DNA of 64,000 nucleotides from Haliclystus octoradiatus (lineage: Eukaryota > Cnidaria > Staurozoa > Stauromedusae > Haliclystidae): assembly GCA_916610825.1 (NCBI GenBank), contig OU744452.1, forward strand, positions 15,356,110-15,420,109, written 5' to 3'. A program made the translations under genes and the position numbers. The notes under the pieces are model-generated. The model was not told the DNA's origin. It searched no databases and saw only the letters and a list, made by a program, of their open reading frames with translations. The stretch's first letter is position 1; each line of letters opens with the position of its first letter. Below, piece after piece: positions 45,431 to 55,600 of the stretch.

Positions 45431-46719
45431 TCTTCAGAGGGGGTTATGTCCATATTGTTATAAATTGTTATAAATAAACCAATCAATTAATAGCACATTA
45501 GAAATGTCATGAACAAAATAAATTAATTGACAAATTTTTATTTTGTATGGGTGAGCTATCAGACATCCATGTTTGCTACTTAATAATAAAATATTTAATA
45601 AATTCGAAGATTTCATAATTTATATTTAGATGCCGAAACTATCTAAACTGACGTGTAAGTAGTACTTTTTAGCTGGAATTTCATAAAGAAACTGTCAGTG
45701 GAATCAATTGATTTGTAAAGTAGATCTTTTTAGATGTAAGGCTAAGCAACTTCATAATACAAAACTGATCCTATGCTGATCTCTTTGCAGTGTTTCAGTT
45801 GTTTTAAATTTGTAAGCAAGTTCTTATCGTTCCATGAAAAGAAAGATCCAATGCTGTAAAGCTGTACTTGAATATTATCTTCTGGGAATACCAAGATGAA
45901 GTTAGCCTATCATTATGCCACACATTTGCAGAGGCAGATTTAACATGTTGCAATGTGACACTATTGCATAAGCATAATAGTCTGACAGATCCAAGAAATT
46001 GTCCAAATAAATATGTAGCCTAGCATACTAACTTCTTCGTTATTTCACACCTTGATGATTTCCGTTTGTTGATAATCTTGTTTTCATTTTCAAATACTAA
46101 AATAATGCAATGACACCATAACATTATCAGTGGTTAATTTTGTGAAGATGGTGTAGGTTACCACCTCAAGTTCAAACTGACCTTATTTATACATAGAGTA
46201 ATTAGTTGTAGGCCTATCCTTTTGCTCTTCTTATTCGGTTTCATTAATAAACTTTATGAGTTATTTAAAGATTCAGAATATTTTTAAAGTTGAGAAAAAT
46301 GCGCCTGTATGAACTCTATTGTTCAATAATTGCGTTTGCAACGGCCAGTCCCAGGAGTCCCAACATTTCTACCCCTGGCTTGAATCACCATACAGGCCTA
46401 CATAGGCCCTCCATTAGTAGTTCATGGGTATGCGATAAGATGTTTATAAATCTTCATTGAAGATTCTTCAAGGTTCTGTTCATTATAAACCTTGATGAAC
46501 TGTTAAATTGTGTGATTCTAAGGGACAGTTAATGAAAATAGGGGTTTCTGAACTAAATATAATATAATAGCCTACTGATAGAAATATGTCAAATATCAAA
46601 TATATAACAGAGTGATATTCAGAAGCGGGTTCAGGCTGGTTTTTGTTAATACGTTTACACGTTTATATTGATTATTGATTTTGCCGTGCTCTAGTAAATT
46701 AATGATTTGAAAGCACAAG

Positions 46720-46812
46720 TAACTAGCCTACATCACATACCGCAATTCATTCACAGTTCATTCAGCTGATTCTTTTATGAATGAATCGCAGTCCATGATG
46801 CAGCAGACTACA
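46720..46812. mobile_element. Short TIR element related to 56985-57365
   Basis: TAGCCTACATCACATACCGC with AATTCATTCA at the left; TGAATGAATCGCAGTCC then GCAGACTA at the right. About 93 bp. No clear target duplication. Confidence 0.5.
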
Positions 46813-47965
46813 AGCACAATGTTATGATATGCATTCTAGTAATTTCCATCTACTTTACTTGTTAAGGCGAAGCTAAAATTCGATAATTTGTCCGATTATA
46901 TTGATGTCTTTATATTATTCAAGCTAGCCTGAATCTGCATCATGAAAATTTCATCTGAGGTCTTATAAGAATTCTATTTTTTAAAACTTTCACACACCCT
47001 CCAGGCCCATCTAGGAGGACAGACTTTGCCTCTCTTCGCCGCGTTCAGCCTACTTTCTTTCTCCTATCAATAATCCGGCTGCATCCACCCCCTGAGTCAG
47101 AGGAAAATAAACAACATACTTGTTTTCTACTTTTGATGGCTTGATTAATCCATAGTACTTCCATTACTAATGCTTCTCTCTTCTGCAGTAAACCTGGATT
47201 CAAGTAAATAGATATCCTGCTGACAAATGTTATCTAATTAAACCTGTAAATATTTGCTTTACAGCTTCTGGTATTGCGTAACATGGTAGCTTTATAATCG
47301 ATTCCAGGTTTCTTTGCAGAGCTCAACATTGCTTTATTACTTGTAGACTGGGTTTCAATCCAGAAATCGTATTTCCTGTTTACAAGGAGGGTGAGATACC
47401 CAGGTAAGTTGCTCATCTTACAGACTAACCCGGCTCTATTGTTTAAATGCGTTCTGTTTACAAGCAAAACAGGTACGTCAACCCACCTACCCAAGTTGAA
47501 GTTACTCGCCTTGACAGACCAGGTTACCGTTAGCCTAGTAGCCAGGACAATCGTTTGCCTTGTAGCCTAAACACAAATAGGCGAGTATCTCAGGTAGGCA
47601 ACAAATTAATATTGAAAATAGTAGCTTGAATTTCTGTGTAGACAAGTAAAGTTTTCAATTGTTTCATGTGGGCACGTCTGATTTGACGGAAAGAAGTCTA
47701 AAGAAATCTACGGAAAAATAAAAAACAAGGTCCATTGTATTCTGTTTTCCTGTAAAGGAATGTACATTGTGGAAATACATGTTTTGAGCGATGGATTTAG
47801 GTGTAGCCTAGTAAATATAGCAACAACTATTTTGGATGATGTTTTGAGTTTTTACATTCGACATAAGACATTTGGACATTATCGATATTATTGATATTCT
47901 GTTTAATTTACTCCTCGTTAGTTTTTTGATATAGGTCTTGGCCTATCTTAAACATTGCTTTGTAA

Positions 47966-47971
47966 TTTATT
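47966..47971 (-). terminator. AATAAA polyadenylation signal, IQ-motif gene
   Basis: AATAAA on the minus strand, about 100 bases beyond the stop at 48071-48073. It supports the view that the second exon is terminal. Confidence 0.5.
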
Positions 47972-48070
47972 ACATTAGTGTTGATTTCGGTGGTCGAATT
48001 AACTAAAACCAAAGATTAAAGTTTAGTTTCGATTCTTGTCATTACTAATCTCTTGACTAAATTGGGCTAA

Positions 48071-48556
48071 TTAGCATTGCAATATCTTACCGTTCTCCGT
48101 TTCATTAGAAAACTCATTTAGCATAGAAGATGAATTACTAGGATCAATTGTCTTGTCTTGCTCTGATTTTGCTTCATTTGATTGTTTTTCTTTGTTTAAC
48201 TTGACGGGTAATTCACATTCTCTAAGAATTGTTGATGGTTTACATTTTAGTAGTTCATTCTCATCATGCACACTATCATAATCGTCATTATTATTTTTCA
48301 AATTGTTGTCTTCATGTGATACGTTTTGGGTTTGACTGTCAACACATTTATAAGTATAATCTGATTTAAATGCTTTGCGGACTGGACAATCATCTTTGTT
48401 ATCAAACAGTAGAGTTGGTAGGCAAATTGTGTGTTTTTTCTTCCATTGTAACGAATCTTCGTCAATTTCTGTTTCAATTGAGTCAACAATATTTTCATAG
48501 GCTTTTCTTGTTGCATTGATTATCTCTTGTCTTGTTTTATGAGCTCTGTAAAGGGA
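48071..48556 (-). CDS. IQ-motif protein, exon 2 (terminal)
   Basis: 161 codons plus stop. Starts SLYRAHKTRQEIINATRKAY and ends SNETENGKILQC. An alternative donor inside the last codons would remove KILQC and lead to an exon I could not find. Confidence 0.65.
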   Translation of the reverse strand, partial: SLYRAHKTRQEIINATRKAYENIVDSIETEIDEDSLQWKKKHTICLPTLLFDNKDDCPVRKAFKSDYTYKCVDSQTQNVSHEDNNLKNNNDDYDSVHDENELLKCKPSTILRECELPVKLNKEKQSNEAKSEQDKTIDPSNSSSMLNEFSNETENGKILQC

Positions 48557-48919
48557 CTAAAATACAGAATATATATCAAGGTTGGTAATTCAATGTTCGT
48601 ATATGATTTAGGCTCTAGGGCCAATGCCAAGGCCCAAGGGGTAGACTGGACTTGGGCCTATTTTTATAGATTTTATTAATTAGCCTATTATCATTTAGGA
48701 GCTAGACCTATGCTGTAAAAAAATAAAAAAGGATCATCTAGATCAATTAGATATATCATTGCAGCCTACCCACGTTAAAAATATATTATTCATTCATCAT
48801 CAAACTTAATTGAAAATAATAATGTGTACAAAAATACTTACCTGGAATTTAGAGATTCCAGATATCAAATCTGGATATTTCTCTCTGCTGTATTGTTGTC
48901 TGCAGCAATTGCAGTTCAT
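48071..48919 (-). CDS. IQ-motif protein, IQCC-like (two exons)
   Basis: Exon 48842-48919 starts MNCNCCRQQYSREKYPDLIS and ends GISKFQ at a GTAAGT donor. Exon 48071-48556, after TGTATTTTAG, continues in phase 0. Across the junction FQSLYRAHKTRQEI fits the IQ pattern (I/F)QxxxRxxxxR, a calmodulin-binding motif. AYENIVDSIETEIDEDSLQW and LPTLLFD follow, resembling the EYE-IV-x-E-x-E...LQW...P-R-x-F block after the IQ motif in IQCC. The rest is acidic, Ser/Asn-rich and disordered. Total about 187 residues if TAA at 48071 is used; a donor at 48091/48090 (GAACG|GTAAGA) allows a longer form. Orthology to IQCC is an inference. Confidence 0.65.
48842..48919 (-). CDS. IQ-motif protein, exon 1
   Basis: 26 codons, MNCNCCRQQYSREKYPDLIS then GISKFQ, ending at CCAG|GTAAGT. 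An ATG eight bases upstream on this strand is out of frame and closes after two codons. Confidence 0.65.
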
Positions 48920-49388
48920 GACATTGCGTGTAATATCAAATTTATGGGAGTAATATTAGATATCTTCCTCTGTTGTTACTGATACACAATCACGCATAAT
49001 TCAAAAATTTCAAAAATCTATTCGCCATTTTTTTTCCTTTTCAAAATTTCCGCCAACATTTATTCTCGATTTCAAAATGGTTCTAAAACAGACATTTCCT
49101 GAATAAGAGATCATACTCTAATTGCAATTTTCTATTTTGAAAACACTATTACAATTTACGAGACGATTTGCTATTTTCCTTCTTGGTTTTACAATTTCCC
49201 CTCAACATTTGTGATGATTTGAGGAAATCATAATTTATGAAACCAATGGTTTATAATATATATCGATGGTCCAACAAATCACAAGAGTAATAGGACAAGT
49301 CTATGATGGAAAAAGCTCAGCTAGCTGGCAGACAAACTGACAAGTGACAAAGTAGGGCCTACAAATATACATGCCTAAGAAATAAACC
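48920..49388. promoter_or_regulatory. Shared upstream region of two divergent genes
   Basis: 469 bp between the start codon of the IQ-motif gene (minus) and that of HPS1 (plus). It must hold both 5' UTRs and both promoters unless exons are missed. No TATA box or CpG-rich block stands out. Confidence 0.55.
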
Positions 49389-49640
49389 ATGAAAGCAGTA
49401 TCGGTATTTGATCAATTACCTGATCTCCAGTTTTACTGGTCAGATGACAATTTCATACAGCATGTAAAGCAAACTGTTTTCCAGGGAAATCCTGATGTTG
49501 AAATAGATGATGATATGTTAGTAAGTCTCATCAATGAATTCTTTGCTCCAATTATACCATCATATTATTTGATGAAACAACAACAAAATCAATATACATC
49601 AATGATTGCTAGTAATGGTGCAATTTACGTCATGGCTGAG
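49389..49640 (+). CDS. HPS1: HPS1 exon 1
   Basis: 84 codons from ATG to GCTGAG|GTAAGT. MKAVSVFDQLPDLQFYWSDD, then FFAPIIPSYYLMKQQ and ASNGAIYVMAE; a longin-like fold start. The ATG chosen gives the same N-terminus as human 'MKCVLV...VLFYW'. Confidence 0.93.
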
Positions 49641-52600
49641 GTAAGTCGGCTAGGCAATTAATTAATGCAAAGTATGGGCCTAACAAGTAGCCTTGAACAA
49701 CCACTCAGCCATCATTATTTTCATTACAGTAAGCCAGTTTGCAGAGTACGACAGAGCCGCCCCCTCAGTTAGCAGAGTATGGCAGAGCCCAATCTGCAGA
49801 TTATGGCAATGGCGCAACTGAGATTCAACGATATTTAGATATTTTACGGTCAAATGTTAACAAGTATTTGCTTTTGCGCACCTGAGATCTCAACGAAAAC
49901 TGCCGTTTTAATTAGTCTGGGGCTTAGCTGCCTCGAGATAATATTTCAAAACCGTCTCCAGCTGCTTACTAAAATTTTTACGTGATCCCTATTTCCACTA
50001 TTTATAGCGCCTGCGGTTAAATATTTCGTGCCCACCCCAGTAAGTAACATAGCCCAATTTGAATATTAAATCAGATGACAATTTGTAGGAAATTGCACCC
50101 TTACTGATTATCATTAGCCTACTGGAAATCCTTGTATGCCAGATAATTGATATATCACATTGCAGTTTTCAGAAGAGCGTCCTTTTTGCCGAGATCTCAG
50201 GGCCACCTACATAAATTTTTGTAGAACATAACAAGGATTTGCTACAATTTATTCTTGCATTTTGATTGGTTAACGCCAATAACGCTAATTTCCCCATAAC
50301 CGAGCTTGACCCCATCAATTTATGAAAATACGAATAACCGATAATTATCAATGTTCAAAATATATCAAGTGGCTTGCAGGAGAAATATCCGAGTCAGTAA
50401 ACAAACATGTTTAAAATGTATCGAAATATTTTTGCACAAATTGAAAATTCAAAAACAATTTGCCTAACTTTTACTGAATTGATAGGCCTAACTGTGGAAG
50501 CATTACATCACATGATTTCATTTCTCAATGCATCCCCTCACCCTTTAATGGCCAATTTTCACAAGTTCATAACATTACTAGCCTATAGATGTAAAAACTA
50601 AATTCCTGGCATTGAAGCTATCAATAAACTACCAAAACATAAACAAAATCAACCACCAAAATTTCAAATAATTAAACCATTTCTCCAAATGAAAGTTAGC
50701 AACATTCTAAAAAGTTATCATAAATTCAATAATCTACTCTTTTAAATCGCATTCAATGTAATAACAATTTCTTACGAAATGGGGTGTTTTGAAAGATTTT
50801 AGATGTGCGCACAGACCGTCCGGTAAAGGAATAGTCGAACGTAGCCACTGAACTATCAAACGTATGGCAGCACGAACCAGAAAATCTATTGAAGCCATGG
50901 TATTCTGGTATAATCATTCGCCTCTTAAAGATGACATCACACCAGCAAATTTAGTTTATGCGTACGAGTGTAATTTACCTGGTTTAGCTGCTGAATCAAC
51001 ATTAAATAGTTATAATCCTGTTTTCAATAATCGTTATGTAGTTGATGATGAAGTGTTTGTAAAACCATCACAGCATACCCGATGTAGGCCTACTGTTCAA
51101 TGGCCGAAGGGAAGAATTACTGCTATTCATTCATCTACAAAGGTTGATGTCAATGGAATTGGAATGCCTCGTCATGTTGCTGATCTAAGGTTGGTTCCTC
51201 TGGACACGGCAGTAAATCTTGGAAATGGGAACATACCATCTGGAGCAGATATTGATCAAACATTTGAAGTCAGTCCGATGGACGCTACTGAAGAACAGAT
51301 GGATGACGGTATTGTCAATGATAATATGTCTAGACCTAGGAGAGAGATTCGCCTTCCAAATCGTTTTGCAGACTTTGAAATGGATATTTAATACTTGCGT
51401 GTAATTTGTATTAAATGTTTGCATTTAGTTTTATTTTCTATTTCAGTTTTATTTGAGTTATTTAAAGTTATTTAGTTTACGATTGAAGTACCCATTCATT
51501 GTGAATAAGTGGACTTGTTAAATGCCAATGATATAATTTTATGTTTTTGTGATTCAAATCAGGTGTAAATGTAATAAGAGCTGTCAGTAATGGAAGCGAG
51601 GCCTGATGATGTATATTGAAATGTTTAAGAGATCAGTATGAATGTGACCACGGAGCTGTGTACTCGATTGTGTACTCGAGTGATCTTACATTCAACACGC
51701 AATAAAAAGGAAATTAGCAAACATTTGTAAGTCAATAAATCTTTCTTTGTTTCATTTCTTTCTTCGCGTTCACAGCTTTTACGAAATTCTTCAAATTATA
51801 AGTAAGACACATTTCCTTTCCTTTTCCCAGTCAGTTTTTCACAATAAATAACACACAACAAAATCAAAAATATTTGTTAAAGATAAGAATCCATGATTAT
51901 GTAAGAAAACAAGTCAATTATCCATTCTTTTGATATCAAGAAGAGAAATATCAATTTCTCAATAGGCTATTAATTTTTTCCTCACAGCTTTCAAAAATTT
52001 AAGACAAATGTAGGGCCTACAGTTCTCGACTCAGCTTTCTTCTTGTGACGTCATGAAAATTAGAGAAGTACATACTTGATCATGAATCTTAAGATCAACA
52101 AATGCTCTGAAAAAGCGTAGCAAACAGCCACAAATCGGGGCTGGTTATGCTCTAAACCAAATAGTTCATACTTTCTGTGAACTCTGCTCTGATAGCGCTA
52201 CTTACTCGGTTCAGGAATTCATGAACAGTTCATGAATAGTTCCTGAACAGTTCATGGACATTAAATGGCCCAAATTTTCATGAACTCTCACATACAGTTC
52301 ATGAACTGTTCATGAAATCCTGAATTGTTTTCACAGGAGTTTCGTCACTCCAGCCTGATGCCTTCTCGTTTTTCTCCTTACTTGCCGCTCGTGTTGCTAT
52401 CAGCTCATAGTTCACAGAAGGTATGAAATATTCGTTTAATAGCAAACACAGGCGCTTTAGCTGATTGCTGCCTTCTTTGCGGCATTGCGGGCGGAAGAAC
52501 AGGTTTGTTAGACGAAAAGCAAACAAAATTGCTTTATTCCAAGGTTAGCCTGCTGGGGTTCAATTGCTTTTGGCAAAAATTTCAAACATGCACCAACATT

Positions 52601-55600
52601 CAGTTGAAGAAAAAAATACCAGATATTTTTTATCTATGCTCCAAATTTACAACATATCTGCAATAATTTACACCGACCGCGGTATAAATTTTTATCGGAA
52701 ATCCTTCACCCCTATATTCTTAGAATTATGCTATTTTTTGCTATTCTTCTAAATCAGCTTTTCCTGCCTGTGAAGAGGGCAAAATTGTGTTGTTCAAGGG
52801 CTTGCTGGAAAGTAGGCTATTCTGTTGGCACCTTTGAGCTTTTGTTGAAATTCACACTTTTCTGCAAATTGTGACCCACTTCAAATTTAAATGCTCAGAC
52901 CAATAAGCCTCGTCAAGAGTTTGTAATTACTGTGTTAACTAGCTGTTATGCTAGTTCTTACCCGAATGTAAATTATGGTATCCAATAAAACCGCACTCAA
53001 ATTAAACCATGCCTATGTTTTTATTTCTCTGTAAAGTAATGTAGGCTATATAGCCTAGCCTATATATATATATAGGCTAACTTGCATAATTACGCTACAA
53101 TAAATTACCCATGCATCTAACAGGACAGTCAACAAGGTGAGTTTGAAGCGTTTGTAAGGTAAATTGTAGCCTACTCAATACTCTGTAAAATGAGAATAAA
53201 CTTAACTTTTGCTACTTTATGTTAATTCATCTCTGATTGCAACGTTTGTTTGCTATATGCTATATGTTAATTCATGGTGTTTTCATTGCATTTAAAAATT
53301 GTGATTGTCACTTTTACATTTGACAATGTTCATGTTCATGGCATTTTTGTTGTTTTGGTATTGGGAGTGATAAATCCTCATGTAAAAGGGGTAGGAAGTA
53401 TCCAAATTTTTAATCAATTCAAATCCAATTTGAATTTTGAATAGACTGTCCATATTCAGTCTATTCAATTGTAGGCCTATATATCAAACTGATGAATTAA
53501 ATTGGTATCCAAGTACAGATTTCAAAAAAATAAACAATTTTAGGCCTGGCAATTAGCAAAAGTTACTTCTAATATTTCATTTCTGGTTGTAGTTGTTTTC
53601 AATTTCTTTTCTCTTTTAAACTCTTTCTCGGAATTTCTTTTCAGTTTCTTCAGCCTCTTAGAATCCTCACTGCTTTATAGGGTTTCAGCTTTTATCAAAC
53701 TCTAAATACAGTTTTTTGATTTGATCCCCATTTATTTTCTAGTTTGCGGATTTACTATTTGTTGCTATCTGCACTGATGGGACTGAATCGGAATGGTTTT
53801 TACAACGTAAATTAAAGTTTTTAAGCTTGATATTTAGACAATTATTTGGACCAAGTATTAATTTAATGAAACCTCAAAGTACATTAAGCCGTCAAAGAAC
53901 ATGGTTAAAATTACGTACATTGTTTAAAGCATGGCAAGATCTATGCAGTCAAGAACAAATATTTTTAGTTGAAGCACTAGAAAGATTACATGTCAATCAA
54001 ACATTGAATAGTAATTGTCTTGGCTTACTGGAAGATATATTATCAAAAGCGAATCGCGATAGTACAGCATTACATGCATTGATATTAGTTAATAACAAAT
54101 TACTTGGTTTATATTCAAGTAAAAATGCACCTGAACTCCATGTTGTTGATATTTTATTGTTAACAGTATTTTCTAAAGCTCATTATAAATATGAAGATCA
54201 AACCGTACCAATTAGTATTCATAGAACACCACCATCATTAAGTATAGATTGTTTAAAATTGCAAAACGATAAAGAATTGTTCAAATCTTCAGGTGAAAAA
54301 TGTTCCTCATCACCAATTGATATGCCACATGTTAATACTGGTGATTTAGTACCGCCGCCACTGAAAGACACAAGTGGTATAGATTCATCACCAGGGACTG
54401 ACTTTCATTCTGCTGAATCAACTCCTATACAAACAAACGAACATTTCTTTGATAACGTTATGCCAAACAATGAAAGTTATCATACACCTATGAGTGGGTC
54501 GCCAACGTTATCACTAAGAGAAAATGTGGAAGTAAACGAAACAATTTCAGAAAAGGTATACAGTTAGGCCTACATGTTATAACAGTCGCCTCTTTTCAAC
54601 GGCAATCTGTCTATAGTGGTCACTCTTGCAATGTTTAAAATTGTTTTGCGATTGAATCAACCCTGTATTTAAATGTCACCTGTAGCCTATATGATGGTCA
54701 GTTTATCAACATCTAATAGCTGGCTGTTGTATACATGTTTCATTGTAGTCTGCACTTGATGGTATAAAGTTATGATAGTATTAAGTCATGTACTTTACTT
54801 TAAACCAATGATTTTTCGGCAGGGGAACAATGTTTCTCCAGTACTTCGTCAGGGAGAATTCTGTATCGTACTATTTGAATTAAATGTGAAGTTTAATGTC
54901 TACAAATATTATTCTACTTTGTTTTATTTTGTTGAAAATGAATTGTTTTTTAATCAAAGAACAAGACCATTTAGCGTTCTCTATTTTATACAAGTAATAC
55001 TTCAGACATTTTATTTTTTTGACATAATACTAGGACCATTCAACTTGTGTTCCCCCATTAATGAAATCCAGATAACATCATCAAGTCTGCGTTGAATCTA
55101 ACAAGGAAATAAATTGGATCAAATATTTGCCTCATCCGATGCCCCTATGAGAACAGTTCATGGAAAATGTTCATACAATTTTGGTCATTTAATGTTCCTG
55201 AACTGTTGATGAACTATTTATAAACAGTTCATGAAAGTTTGTAAAGTCCACAAACAGTTCATGAACTCAAATATTTTTTGCAGAGGTAGTTAAATAAAAT
55301 GTGTTTTAATCTTAATTTGATACACTATGAAACATTATTTTTATTTTGAAAGTTTTACTTCATTGTAACATACATGTAGTGAGATGGACCATTTATTGAT
55401 TTGACTTTGTAGGATTCTTCACCTTCAGTTGATGGAAATAGAAAGGAGGAGAGAAATTCACCTTTGTTAAATGGTTCTCCAAGTTCATCTGCTGATTCCT
55501 CACAGAAAAATGCATACAATCATATGGATAATATTGGATTCTATCATCAAGAAGTATTATCTTTAAGAACCCCCACTTGCCCTTACATGCCTCATACTGT

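Larger units (their letters stand above)
44571..47960. other. Intergenic region between ADAM and the IQ-motif gene
   Basis: Contains the ADAM 3' UTR, a TTCATGAA MITE (45008-45193), a hAT-MITE relative (45237-45430), a small TIR element (46720-46812) and a GC-richer patch at 46985-47090. The minus-strand open frame 47234-47494 contains repeated CAGGTA and AACAGG motifs and no known domain. Confidence 0.6.

Noticed and set aside
47234..47494. A further exon of the IQ-motif gene (LPGYLTLLVNRKYDFW)
   Set aside because: The phase does not fit the donor at 48091 with a clear acceptor, and the segment contains internal near-repeats (VLLVNRTH / TLLVNRKY).
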